A DNA stretch of 64,000 bases from Prostheceraeus crozeri. Its lineage: Eukaryota > Platyhelminthes > Polycladida > Euryleptidae. Each line of letters opens with the position of its first letter. The first letter of the stretch is position 1. The stretch covers positions 1 to 64,000 of the forward strand of contig CAJQUW010001976.1 in NCBI GenBank assembly GCA_907163375.1, given 5' to 3'. Below the pieces are notes generated by a model. That model made no database searches. It had not been told where the DNA came from and saw only the letters and a program-made list of their open reading frames with translations. A program made the position numbers and the translations under genes. Shown in pieces: positions 44,846-55,057 of the stretch.

Positions 44846-45000
44846 ATGTAATAAGTTTTTAGATGTAATAAGTTTTTAGATGTAATAAGTTTTTAGATGT
44901 AATAAGTTTTTAGATGTAATAAGTTTTTAGATGTAATAGATTTTTTAGATGTCATAAATTTTTTAGATGTTATAAAATTTTTAGATGTAATAAAAAAATT
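44846..45000. repeat. 17-bp tandem repeat between convergent genes
   Basis: ATGTAATAAGTTTTTAG is repeated about eight to nine times, the last units diverging. It fills the gap between the 3' ends of the clamp-like gene and the polymerase and may act in 3'-end formation of both. Confidence 0.9.
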
Positions 45001-46390
45001 ATTATTCCCACGTGTCATCATCATCACTTAAACTACTATCACAGATTATTGTTTGAAATATTTCAGCTTGAATATCTTCTCCGTTATAAGGTAACATAAT
45101 TTCATTTTCATCAGGTGCTTGACGCTTAAGAATATTTATTTGACCAGAAAATTTTTTTTCTTCAGTATTATTATTTTTATCAGGAATACTAATTCCAGTT
45201 TCTAAAGATCTTTTCCATGGTTTATTAACTGTAGTCGATAATGTTTTCCCCGAATATAATTTTAGAAAATCTTCTACTTTTACTTTATCTTGTGAATATC
45301 CTTTGAATGTTTTCTTTTCACTAAGTCTCCCTTGTTCATCTACAGTAATACAATATTTTATTTTAGGTGCAATAAACATTGCAAAAATAATTCCACCATT
45401 TCCATAATCATTTTTCCCTTGACACAATTCTCCTCCAACATATCCAGCAGCGTCTAATTTATTAAACAGCTCATTGGAAATATATATTGAATCAGTATCT
45501 GTATAATGAATGTATTTTTCTTTGAAACCATTAATTTCTAAAATAAAGTTATTCATGATTCTTCTAGAGTGAGAAAGAATGAAAGAACCTAAGTGTGATG
45601 GCATGAATGATGTCTTCCCATCTTTTACAATATTAGTTTTGAGAAATTCATCATCTTCCATTTCTACTTTCGCTAAATATTGTTCATCATTTAATTTTTC
45701 ATAATCTTTTACTTCTTGAGTGAAATTTTTTCTCAATGTATTCTCATTCCATAAATGATATTTAGTGGTTATATCTTTTTGCAAAGTTTTGCCATATAGC
45801 GAATTCATCAATAATTTAATTAACTCATCACCTACAGTATTTCCTTCTGTTTTATATCTTTTTCTCAAATTAAAAAGTTTTTCAATATAATTTCGAAATG
45901 GTGAAACTTGATAATTTTTTTCATAAATTATACCATCAGTAATATGTAAGATTTTTCCCCACATCTAACAATTTCTTGTATGTCTACAGAAGTTAATACA
46001 TCATAACATATACCATTTCTAAACCTGATTACTTTCACATGAGAATTATTATTTTGATTTTTAACTTTATCTTTTATAGGAACTGGTTGGAAAAACATAT
46101 CATTCGGATATTGAAACACAACAGAGAATATTCCAGTTTTAGGTCTAAATGTTTGTGTATTAAATTTATATACTATTTCCCGCTCTTCTTCTTGACGAAA
46201 TTTTCTAGCTGATTCAGCTTTAGGGTATTCTGAATTTTCATCATACATAGCTGATGGATATAAAGATGTTGCATCAAACGCCATTAGAAATTCATTTTTT
46301 TGTTCAAGTAGTAGATTTGAAATTTTCTTACAAATTTCAGTTTTATCTCCTAAATCTCGATACTGTTTCATTAAATCTATTAAATTACTT

Positions 46391-46479
46391 CCAAGGGACA
46401 AAGTCCCCCCAGCGTAGCGACCAGGGGACAAAGCCCCACCAGCGTAGCGACCAGGGGACAAAGCCCCCCAGGGGAGCGA
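46391..46479. repeat. 30-bp triple tandem repeat built on a mini-hairpin
   Basis: Three units of about 30 bp each hold GGGAC-AAA-GTCCC or its variant GGGGACAAAGCCCC, the first two followed by AGCGTAGCGACC. They are far richer in G and C than the surrounding gene and resemble the mini-hairpins elsewhere in this element, here amplified in tandem. Confidence 0.85.
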
Positions 46480-47202
46480 CCAGGTAAATACTGTTTTAAT
46501 ATTGGTAACAAGATGTTACAAAATGGCGATATGTATTTTCTTATATTTGCTGAAACTCTTCCACCTTTAACAGATTTTCTAATATAATTTCTAGCCCATA
46601 AATCTATATGAGAATGAATATTTATATTGTTATTTTGTACGCTTTTCATCCAACCGTTAAATGTTAAAGCAGAGGATGTCAAATTAGTAGTTATATCTTC
46701 ACCAACTAAATCTCGCATAACATTATTATATTTGTAGATACAAAAAGCTAAAGAAAGAATATCGTTAACTAAATATGGTCTCCATTCATTTTCTTTTTCT
46801 TTATAATTTTCATGTGTTATGTCTCCAATTTCATAATTTAATTTACACACATTCATAGGAACTTTAAAATTCTCACACCATTTAGAAAGACTTGTTTTTA
46901 CATGTTGATAACTACATTTCATTATAATAGTTTGAAGTGCTAATTTACCTGACGGTGAATCTTTTTTCATATTGTTTTTAAATCTAAAAGATTTTTGAAT
47001 GTATCTACTAACACATTCAGTTGTATAAGGATTTTGTAATGAAGCAGTCAATATTCCTCTTGAAGTTTTAAGAGGCGGTTTAGATAATAATTGAAAATTA
47101 GCTTTTATCGGAAAATAGGAATCAAAACCTGATGAATTGTGAGCTATTAAAGTTACTCTAGAATAATTAAATTTTCCAATAGTTTTAAAAAATTGATGGA
47201 TC

Positions 47203-47226
47203 GGACATACGTCCTCTGGGTTTCCC
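47203..47226. repeat. Mini-hairpin pair in the polymerase locus
   Basis: GGAC-ATAC-GTCC (47203-47214) then GGG-TTT-CCC (47218-47226). Confidence 0.65.
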
Positions 47227-48599
47227 CCGATCGAACATTCATCATCCTCAGTTCTCGTAAATATTTTCACACAATTTTGAAGTTTATTGAATTCTAATTC
47301 AGTTAAATTATTATACTCATTAATCTGTTTTTTAAGTTTCTTAATTTCATCTTCATCTTTTGATCGTTTAATTTTAATCATATCACTTAACAAACGTGTT
47401 TCTAATTCTTTCAATCTTTGTTTCGGTAAACAACATATAAATTTATTAAAATTAATAGCTCCTACAGCGTAAGGAATAGGATGAGCTGTTGAACAGTTAG
47501 GATCAGGAAAATTTTCGAGATCCCAAATATATGTTGAACTATAGTCAATTTTTTCTTTGTTATGATTTTATATGGACGCGTTGTTAGATTTTCATCAGTA
47601 ACTGTTTTATATATGGGTTTGAAATTATTTTCAATTTCTCTAATAGCTTTTAATTTATGAGATTTATTAATTAAACAATAGTGACCAATTGTTGAACCTG
47701 CGTGAAAATAATTGTAATAAACATAATTATGAAACGTTTCAATTCCTCTAGGATTTAAATGACGATTGGCAGGACTATAATATTGAACACATTCTCCAAA
47801 ATATTTATTGAATTGAGAAAATTTGCAGTTTGACATTACTCCTGTTCTAGATGTGGCTTTCTCTTTATATAAAAAATTATTAAACATTTCTTTCATCATT
47901 TCTCCTTGTTCTTCATTAAAACCTCGTAAAACATTGTAACATTTAATAAAACAAAAATCTTCAGAAGGAATATAACAATATTCACCGAAATATTCTTTGA
48001 TTCTATATTTCATATTAATCCCTGCCCCTCTATGCGATCTTTGTACTAACTTCATTAAAAATCTTCATATTTAATGTTACCTGTAAAAATCCATTCGTTA
48101 GCATCGGATTTCTCATCCAGATTCGAAAACCATGTTTCAAATGATTTTTTATTATAGAAGGTTACGTAAGAATTTTGAATTATATTTTCCTGATCTTTAA
48201 CAACTTTTTCCAAGTAAATTAATAATTTTACCATTTGCTAAAAGTTTCCGCATGTCATTTACTACATTAATAACAGATACATTTTCATATTTAATTTCAT
48301 TTGGATTAAATAAATTACATAAATCATCACCAAGCTCATCCTTAATTCTATCATCAAAAAAGATATCAGTAATAGGAGTTTCTAATATTTCTTTTGTTCC
48401 TTTTTTCTGTTTTTTAATATTACGTCCAATACTACGCCTACTACGTTTCTGTTTTTAATACGTTTACTACGTTTACTATGTTTAATTTGCGCATCAAACT
48501 CAGCAGTTTGTTTCTTGATTAATTCATCAACCCTAGACGTTTGTCCGAGAGACATTTCACGATTCATATTTTTTAAAAGAAAAAATGAATTTTTACATA

Positions 48600-48611
48600 G
48601 AACCTCGGTTC
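48600..48611. repeat. Mini-hairpin GAACC-TC-GGTTC
   Basis: A perfect stem of 5 bp in the short gap between the polymerase locus and the next gene. Confidence 0.65.
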
Positions 48612-48616
48612 CGTTT

Positions 48617-48988
48617 TTACATATACACAGGAATATGTAATTGATGTAATGTTTCTAATTCATGTGTTGTTAAATGTTCTTTCTTAACCAACCACCATAA
48701 ATTATTATACGCCAAAAATACTCGGAAACTTCTTAAACAAAGTGGAAAGTCTTTTGTTTTTACACACGGTTTAATACCATGTTTTGTTTTATAATCTGTA
48801 ACGAGCGCTACGTATTTATGATGATAATAAAATCTAACTTCTTTCTTCGAATTTGCAGGATTTGTAGGATGACGATAATCTTTTAAAATTGGTACATGCT
48901 CTATCTTGTAAGCATTCACCATATTTTTTTTATTTTTATTAACAAAAAATTTATAAGAAAAAATTATTCGGTCACTCCGTTCGATCAC
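48617..48988 (-). CDS. Unrecognised Polinton protein, about 100-123 residues
   Basis: The open frame has a possible internal start MVNAYKIEHVPI at about residue 22, which would give a 102-residue product. It contains aromatic and basic stretches (VRFYYHHKYVALVTDYKTK, NNLWWLVKKEH) and no membrane segment. Its place between polymerase and ATPase is typical for small uncharacterised Polinton genes. I do not recognise its family. Confidence 0.5.
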   Translation of the reverse strand: MIERSDRIIFSYKFFVNKNKKNMVNAYKIEHVPILKDYRHPTNPANSKKEVRFYYHHKYVALVTDYKTKHGIKPCVKTKDFPLCLRSFRVFLAYNNLWWLVKKEHLTTHELETLHQLHIPVYM

Positions 48989-49020
48989 TCCGCGAAAATA
49001 TTTTCTATCGACTTTCAGTC

Positions 49021-49047
49021 GGAGCGAAGCCCCTCGAGGCGAAGCCT
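49021..49047. repeat. Copy of the 40341-40370 mini-hairpin block
   Basis: GGAGC-GAA-GCCCC (one mismatch) then AGGC-GAA-GCCT. The framework CGGAGCGAAGC, CCTCGAGGC and GCCTA is shared with 40341-40370. It sits at the 3' end of the ATPase gene, just as the other copy sits at the 3' end of the capsid gene. Confidence 0.85.
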
Positions 49048-49741
49048 AGTCAGAGAACAATTGTTCGATAACTCTATCATGAATTTTTTTATCAATATTG
49101 ATTGTGATAAATCCATAATCTTTTGACCAAGCATTGTTACACGATTGTTTAAATTCATCTTTATTTCTTACACATAAATCTCTTAACAAATCACTTAAGT
49201 TTCTTGCATTTATTTCAAATAGTATAAATATATTTGCATTCTTTCTAATAACACTTCCGTCTAATGAATACATACTTTGTGTTAAATAAAATACACTACA
49301 GTTATTATGTCTACCTCTTGTGAAATAATTTCTCTGAACTGACTGATTTCTATCATTAACACAATCATCAAAAATTACACAATGTTTCATTGTTTTATCT
49401 AGTTTACTAGGATCTTGCATATTACCACTATCATCTATTAATTGTATCTTTATATGCTTATTTTTATTGGTTTCAACTAACTGATTATTTTTTGCTGCTT
49501 CTTCACACCACGAACTTATTTCTTCTTCATCTTCAGAATTTTCATATTCTTTGAATAATGAAGCAATTGCTGTTTTTTTAAGATTATTTTCAAATCCATA
49601 TTTTAAAAATTGATAGACGGGTTGTTCTGCTGTTGTTGTATAAATTATAAGATTGTTATAATCCAAAAAATTTGGAGTCGTTAAAATTTTAAATAATAGA
49701 TACGTTTTTCCACAACCTGATCTTCCACAAATAACTGACAA
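49046..49741 (-). CDS. FtsK/HerA-type genome-packaging ATPase (Polinton ATP)
   Basis: In the 231-codon frame the Walker A motif GRSGCGKT is at residues 6-13, Walker B CVIFDDCV is near residue 125, and the sensor region FYLTQSM near residue 155. RNYFTRGRHNN lies between them, as in A32/HerA-type packaging motors. The enzyme would pump the linear genome into the capsid. The length is near that of related proteins (about 230-260). A few more in-frame residues may precede the first Met, because MSELPPLNKKN lies just upstream at about 49811 in a nearby frame. Confidence 0.88.
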   Translation of the reverse strand: MSVICGRSGCGKTYLLFKILTTPNFLDYNNLIIYTTTAEQPVYQFLKYGFENNLKKTAIASLFKEYENSEDEEEISSWCEEAAKNNQLVETNKNKHIKIQLIDDSGNMQDPSKLDKTMKHCVIFDDCVNDRNQSVQRNYFTRGRHNNCSVFYLTQSMYSLDGSVIRKNANIFILFEINARNLSDLLRDLCVRNKDEFKQSCNNAWSKDYGFITINIDKKIHDRVIEQLFSD

Positions 49742-49901
49742 AACTTTATTAGATAAATTTGGATGATGATTAAATTTAAGTTTTTTTTATTTAATGGAGG
49801 TAGTTCACTCATTTTTTAATAAAAAAATTTTATTTTTATTTTTTTTATTTTTTGTTTCTAAAGAAGAAGAAAATTAAACTTCTCTAGCTTCGCGTGGGAG
49901 T

Positions 49902-50690
49902 TTATACCTCCCGAACCAAAAGATCTATCATAATCTCTTCACCTCCAAAATTTATTTCTTGTCCTTCTTCATCAGTGATTCTAATGCCAATGTTGTTAAT
50001 AGTTTTTCTTGTAATAGGGAAATATATTAATGTTTGTGGAATTACATTTAATCTATAACCAATGGGTACAGTAAAAGCTGGAAAACTGAATATTAAATTT
50101 GAAAATTTACCATTTATATATCCTCCTTCAATAATGTGACAATGTACAGCAATTGAATTTATTTCAGTTATTTTTGGAATCTTCTCACCTAAATGATAAC
50201 CTTGACTATAGGTTTGTTTATTAAATCCTAATAGCTTTGACAATGATCTATCATGATTAAAATCAACTTGATGATTTTCGTCTAAAGTAAGAGAAAATTT
50301 ATTAACTGCCGGTTCAACTGCAAAATGTAATTGTTTCTTATCTTTAAATGGTATACCTAAATGTCTCTTAATTTCATTTGATATTGATTCAACTTCGTAA
50401 GAACCAGGAAGAAAAGTTAGTACTTTCCACGTTTTGCCTTTATCAGTAGAATATCTAAATTGATCATTCACATCTTTTATAACATTTTGAATAGTGTTAA
50501 ATGTAGAGAAACTAGTCAATGCAATTTGATAATTTTTATTTTGTTCCAAATGTAGAATGGGTTCTAAATTACAAGTGTGTGATGAAGTAGTTGTTATAAT
50601 TTTTAACGTCGTACTAAATTTTGATGAACCCAAAATCTCTGTCAAATTTTCTAAATGATTATTAATTTTGTATAAATCTGCTGAACACAT
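49902..50690 (-). CDS. Minor capsid (penton) protein, single jelly-roll type
   Basis: A 262-codon frame starting MCSADLYKINNHLENL. LTSFSTFNTIQNV, LPGSYEVESISNEIKRHLGI and SLSKLLGFNKQTYSQGYH are the conserved phrases of the Polinton minor capsid protein, which forms pentons at the five-fold vertices. The C-terminal half is beta-rich (YRLNVIPQTLIYFPITRK, NNIGIRITDEEGQEINF). The frame looks whole and the length fits the family. The upstream gap to the next gene holds a 14-bp tandem repeat. Confidence 0.85.
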   Translation of the reverse strand: MCSADLYKINNHLENLTEILGSSKFSTTLKIITTTSSHTCNLEPILHLEQNKNYQIALTSFSTFNTIQNVIKDVNDQFRYSTDKGKTWKVLTFLPGSYEVESISNEIKRHLGIPFKDKKQLHFAVEPAVNKFSLTLDENHQVDFNHDRSLSKLLGFNKQTYSQGYHLGEKIPKITEINSIAVHCHIIEGGYINGKFSNLIFSFPAFTVPIGYRLNVIPQTLIYFPITRKTINNIGIRITDEEGQEINFGGEEIMIDLLVREV

Positions 50691-50709
50691 TTTTTAGTTA
50701 AAATTTTGA

Positions 50710-50786
50710 ATAAATATTATAGATAAAAATCGTAGATAAAAATCATAGATAAAAATCATAAATAAAAATCATAGATAAAAATTAGA
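50710..50786. repeat. 14-bp tandem repeat upstream of the penton gene
   Basis: TAGATAAAAATCAT-type units are repeated five times between the penton gene and its upstream neighbour. It may be promoter sequence. Confidence 0.8.
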
Positions 50787-51609
50787 AACAACATATTTCA
50801 GCTACACTTTTATAATCCTCTTCATTTAGAATCTTCTTTTCTAACAGTCTTTTCAATATAGCATGAATTTCATTGAAACTAGAATTATGTCCTTCTTTTA
50901 TTGCAGATATTAAAATATTTAATCTATTTAGTAATTCTTGTGGATCATCTGGTAAAAATATGGTTGTTTCTGTTTTCTGTTTTTCAGATAAACCTTTTCC
51001 TACTTTAACTCCCGTTGATAATAAATTTTCTAATTGTTTATAACATCTAAGAGATTTTACTGCACCAACTCTGTCTAACATAGCTTTATATTTTATGAGA
51101 TCTTCTACAGCATAATTATTTAAATCTGCTCCTCTTAAAAGATTAGCAAAATTTCTATCTAAATTAAAAGGAGATTTATCTGGTGAAAAAATTAAACCTC
51201 GAAATGGTTGTGGAAATATTTCTTTTTGTCCGAGATAGAATCTAGGTATTGTTTTTCCATCTATAAATGAAATAGAATGTTCAAATTGCGTAGATTTTGG
51301 TAATTTCTTATTAATGTTTGATTCTAGTAATCCATAGTCATCTAATATAGTTTTGTGCTCTGGATCTGTTATATCAATTTGTTTATCATTATTTGTACTT
51401 TCTTTTTCAAGAGTTTTAAATGGTTTCATAGTTTTTTCAAAATCAGTTTTTACTTGCTCGGTTTGCTGCATTTTTTCAAACATATCAGATTGAATACCAG
51501 CTTTTATCATTCTATGTTGAAGATGATTTTCTTTCACAATATTTCTTTGTTTTATTAACTCTTCTAATTGTTTTATTCTTTTAAAATTATCAGCTCTAAT
51601 TTTATCCAT
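50782..51609 (-). CDS. Polinton protein of about 275 residues with coiled coil, unrecognised
   Basis: I take MDKIRADNFKRIKQLEEL (ATG at 51609) as the start because AT-rich leader sequence of the kind seen before other genes precedes it; the frame itself is open a further 22 codons upstream. Residues 1-50 form a basic coiled coil. The middle has a conserved-looking block (RFYLGQKEIFPQPFRGLIF) and GADLNNYAVEDLIKYKAML. The tail is helical. Such helical proteins occur next to penton genes in Polintons and may be virion proteins. No function can be assigned. Confidence 0.55.
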   Translation of the reverse strand: MDKIRADNFKRIKQLEELIKQRNIVKENHLQHRMIKAGIQSDMFEKMQQTEQVKTDFEKTMKPFKTLEKESTNNDKQIDITDPEHKTILDDYGLLESNINKKLPKSTQFEHSISFIDGKTIPRFYLGQKEIFPQPFRGLIFSPDKSPFNLDRNFANLLRGADLNNYAVEDLIKYKAMLDRVGAVKSLRCYKQLENLLSTGVKVGKGLSEKQKTETTIFLPDDPQELLNRLNILISAIKEGHNSSFNEIHAILKRLLEKKILNEEDYKSVAEICCF

Positions 51610-51730
51610 TTTTAAAATATAATATTTTAATTTTGTGGTAACATTGGAATACAGCAAAAACATTTTACTGTACAAATTATTTTTTTATTGCTTTGTTGTC
51701 TGACATCTTTTCGTTTAAAGTTTTCTCGTT

Positions 51731-52465
51731 TTAAGTTTTGTTTAATAAAGTTTTGCTTAAATTTTCGTTTAAAGTTTTTAGCTCTTCTAAAAAAATTTTG
51801 TCATTTTCTTCATTAGAAATTTTACCATCACTAGAAATTTTGCCATCCTCTTTATTCTTATCATCAACTGTTTCGGACTGTAATTGAAAGGTTTGATTTA
51901 CTTCATTAGCTATTTGATCAAATTTTTCAATCTCATCTAACGTAATAACATTATCATCACATACTCTTTGAAAGTAGTAGTGTAATTTGTCATAAACTTT
52001 TTTAATATGTAAATGCTTAGTTTTTAATGATTTTCGTTTCTTAGTTATTAAAGATTTATCTAACATTGTAACAAGTGAAGTTGCAAAAACACCGGTACCT
52101 GTTAAAGCTGTAGCAACTACTGGAATTACTAAAACACCTGAAGATATAACAATTGTTAAAGCACCTAAACTTATTGTTAAGAATATGCCAATTGCTTGTG
52201 TTACATTCTTAACTTTAGACCATCTCTTTCTTAACTTTTTATAATGCTCTAATCTTAGTAATAATTGAGATTCCTTATCTTTCATATAACGTACTCTATC
52301 TTTGTGTTTTTCTTTATTCAATTTTTCAATGTTAATCTTTTCAATGTCCATTAAAGTAGAACTACGTTCATATGATAACGAAGGATATATTCTTGCGGTT
52401 TCTTCCATTTCTGAAGTTCCTTCCACTTTTGTTTCATCCATTTTTAAAGAAATATTATTAGTCAC
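51731..52465 (-). CDS. Two-helix membrane protein with coiled coils, starts inside the terminal repeat
   Basis: The likely start is MDETKVEGTSEMEETARIYP, inside the right terminal repeat; a few codons upstream are also open. Residues about 75-125 hold a membrane hairpin (AIGIFLTISLGALTIVISS and VIPVVATALTGTGVFATSL). Coiled-coil segments flank it (KLNKEKHKDRVRYMKDKESQ and LEELKTLNENLSK). The fold could be a membrane-active or holin-like protein. The family is not recognised. The first 23 codons also occur at the left end (from 36888) because they lie within the repeat. Confidence 0.6.
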   Translation of the reverse strand: MTNNISLKMDETKVEGTSEMEETARIYPSLSYERSSTLMDIEKINIEKLNKEKHKDRVRYMKDKESQLLLRLEHYKKLRKRWSKVKNVTQAIGIFLTISLGALTIVISSGVLVIPVVATALTGTGVFATSLVTMLDKSLITKKRKSLKTKHLHIKKVYDKLHYYFQRVCDDNVITLDEIEKFDQIANEVNQTFQLQSETVDDKNKEDGKISSDGKISNEENDKIFLEELKTLNENLSKTLLNKT

Positions 52466-52912
52466 ATGTTATATTTTAAAAACCTGAAAGATGGATAAAA
52501 TTCATGAATTTGAAATTCTCAACTTTTATGATTTTCGCTGTCCTGGAACGGTCATGATTTAAGAGAGAAAATTGTAATTCTCAAATTTGAGATTCTTAAC
52601 TTTTCTGATTTTCGGTGTCCTGGAACGGTCATGATTTAAGCGAGAAAATTGTAATTCTCAAATTTGAGATTACGTGATATTTTGAGACCGGCTAAATTTT
52701 TGAAATTTTGATTTTTTTGAAAATTTGTCACTACCTAAATTTTCGCCCCTTCGGCCTTCGGCCACGTGAAATTTGAAGTCTACCTAAATTTTTGAAATTT
52801 TGATTTTTTTGAAAATTTTGAAAAAAACCCGCAAAAGTGTGACATCCGGCGCAAGCGAAGCGAAGCAAAAGCGAAGCGAAGCGTTGCGCCGGATGTCACA
52901 CTATATACTACT
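52374..52912. repeat. Polinton right terminal inverted repeat
   Basis: Complement of 36464-36955 with one longer internal patch. It carries the terminal hairpin at 52836-52902 and the 5' end of the membrane-protein gene. Confidence 0.9.
52836..52902. repeat. Sub-terminal hairpin, right end
   Basis: The same perfect 17-bp stem as at the left end, but with a 33-nt loop of GCGAA repeats (AAGCGAAGCGAAGC, AAAA, GCGAAGCGAAGCG). Confidence 0.95.
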
Positions 52913-53589
52913 ACCGTATCCTATTGGGAATTTGGCTATCGATCACACGTTTCCTCAGTCACGCAGCGCGCGCTAAAGGCTGACTCACATTGACACCGCA
53001 CACCGCACGCAACGGTTTAACCATTTTACATGACGTCAGTCACGTCACTCTCATTTTTCATCAGTCAATTTATCGGTTGAACGGGAAGATTTGATCGATA
53101 TCACCGCTTTATCAGTCCCTGGCGCGGCATTAGAAATTCATTCTAATTCTCGGCGGCGAAGCGTCTATAAAGATTGAAGTAAGAGTACATGTACTTAAAT
53201 TACTGGCTGCTATCATTCTCCGCGAATCATGATGAAATGAATGTGTTAGACTCAGCGAAGCTATCAATGTTTTATTGCCATGAAAGTGCCCCTTTTCTTT
53301 ACCACTTGATCGTCGCGGTGGACGGTGTCAATGTAAACTCGCCTTAACAGTCGATCTTTCTGTTCTATGTAGGTTCTACCTACAATGTCACTTGTCGCAT
53401 GTTCGTATGACATTTGCCCCATCGAAAATTGCAACATTCTGTTATGAAAAGTCCTACTTAAATTCAATCACAATATGAACGTTGTACGCCGATGGAAATC
53501 ATGGGCGGCGGCGGCTCCGCCGGCGTGGCGTCGGGCTCTACTCCTAACATATTTCCAAAGGAAGACCATAGAAATTCGACACTCTATAA

Positions 53590-54352
53590 CAGGGGTGCGC
53601 AACCTTTTACATTTTTCGGCCGCCATTTCGAAGGCCGAAAGAATCACGGCTGCACTTAATTTGTGTGCAAACGACTAGGTCAATAGCCAATCCTTTTTAT
53701 ATTCCACCACTCAAATTAGCTTTCCCTGATGAATGACGCACTGAAAATCGCATAAAGGCCTACTTCATAAAGAATGAGTTAACAAGTTAACCCACATACG
53801 ACCGACGTTCATTTTTGACCCGAAAAGATTCTAAGCTTAAGGTGTTATTAGCACTTGAAAAGTTGAAAGCATGTTTTTGTAAGGGCAACGGAAGGAAAAA
53901 ACACTTTACTATGCTATTGTAATAATTCATAAAGGAATCACGAGCCATACAAAATTCATTCATTCATTCATCACAGGGCCGGTGATCTAATGGGCATCCT
54001 TATTCAGGCCATGGATTTGAAGCTTACGCGCGCGAAAAGTTCGAGCAAACTTCAACTGCCCCTTTTGTTTCTTTTAGCTGATGACTCTAGCCATGAATGC
54101 ACATGAATGTAACTTCCCTAAAATATTCTATTCATGAGTTATCGAACTGCTTGAACGACTTCATCGCGCCTGCGGGCGCGCCTTTTTCCAAACAGCATGG
54201 GCATAAAGGTTTTCGACAGTGCTACTATAGTGACGATTGTTTTTCGATTGCCTTGAACTCCAGAAATATTTGCAATATACATGTACAATATTCTTTTTCA
54301 TTTAGGCCTACTTCTAATTGTCACGGCGCACTTTGCCTCCCCCACACCCGTG
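53590..54352. mobile_element. Non-autonomous hAT element, 763 bp
   Basis: It starts CAGGGGTGCGCAACC and ends CACACCCGTG, with the first ten bases of the two ends matching at eight positions. CTCTATAA lies outside both ends (53582-53589, 54353-54360), a perfect 8-bp duplication. The sub-terminal GGCCGCCATTTCGAAGGCCG is itself palindromic. There is no transposase. Confidence 0.75.
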
Positions 54353-55057
54353 CTCTATAATAAAGAAGGACTGGAAACATTGACATTGAAAACAATAGAA
54401 CGTCGTGGACATGCGTTGTCATGACAACCGTCCACAAACGATAGCGGCTTCCCAGGGGCGTCACGCGCCAAAAAAATCCGGAGGAGCCCAAAATGCTGCT
54501 TTTCTATGAAGGCATTGATATCCTCTTAGATAGGTATTAACCTAACTTAAGTGCTATATAAACCGGTTATTTGAGAGAAATGTCAGTCTATTTATCAATT
54601 TAAAATTGTTAATTACTGATGTTCAGAAGTGCCGTTAGTATGTAACTGTCTATTGTTACTAAAACAGTAAATAGGCCGCCCTTTACTCACGCCGAAGCTG
54701 AATGTGTTCTAATGTGATAGTATCACGGGAAGGTAATATAGGCCTAGATAATGTATTTTGAGACTATAGTCCGATTTCGATTTATCAATTCATTTACACT
54801 TTCACCGCACACTATGAAGGAAACTAAATTCTCCGAGGTACAACCTCTCAACCAGGTGTTCTATATGCATCCTATACAGCATAAGCTCATACCCATTCAG
54901 AAAATCAAAACCAGTAATATGTTTATATAAATCATTTAATCTAACAACTTAACAGTAAATGTATAGTCCTAATGATGATTCAATTAGAAAACAATTAGAT
55001 ATAGGATTAAGTTCAGCGGCTTCTTCAAGATAGTCTATAAAAAACGAAAACAATAAA

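Larger units (their letters stand above)
45002..48567 (-). pseudogene. Protein-primed family B DNA polymerase (Polinton POLB), broken
   Basis: All hallmark motifs lie in order on the minus strand: exonuclease TYIWDLENFPD (about 47.5 kb) and LIAHNSSGFDSYF (about 47.1 kb); polymerase motif A FDATSLYPSAMYD (about 46.25 kb); motif B LMNSLYGKTLQ (about 45.8 kb); motif C HYTDTDSIYIS (about 45.5 kb). Upstream is the long N-terminal region typical of Polinton enzymes (YIPSEDFCFIKCYNVLRGF). The polymerase copies the linear element using a terminal protein as primer. The locus is broken by about four breaks. The span of about 3.5 kb fits the family. Mini-hairpins and a 30-bp triple repeat lie inside. 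Confidence 0.9.
36464..52912. mobile_element. Polinton (Maverick), 16.45 kb
   Basis: It starts AG and ends CT, has inverted repeats of about 0.5 kb and a 6-bp duplication, and carries the full signature set: protein-primed DNA polymerase, integrase, adenovirus-type protease, packaging ATPase, and major and minor capsid proteins. Most genes lie on the minus strand. The protease and the clamp-like gene lie on the plus strand. The near-identical termini, perfect duplication and many long open frames argue for a recent insertion, younger than the hAT it sits in. It is nonetheless broken, with roughly eight breaks spread over about four genes, while the capsid, ATPase, clamp-like and membrane-protein frames look whole. 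Its base composition is visibly more AT-rich than the hosts around it. Confidence 0.96.
35440..53540 (-). mobile_element. hAT element interrupted by a Polinton
   Basis: The left end TAGAGCCCGACGCC (from 35440) is exactly matched by GGCGTCGGGCTCTA at the right end (to 53540). CTCCTAAC lies directly outside both (35432-35439, 53541-53548), the 8-bp duplication typical of hAT. Both sub-termini carry GGCGGCGGCGGC-type runs. Removing the Polinton and its 6-bp duplication leaves about 1646 bp, too short for a full transposase. Only a BED zinc-finger frame (35925-36398) is left, so this was a non-autonomous or deleted copy before the larger element landed in it. Confidence 0.9.
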
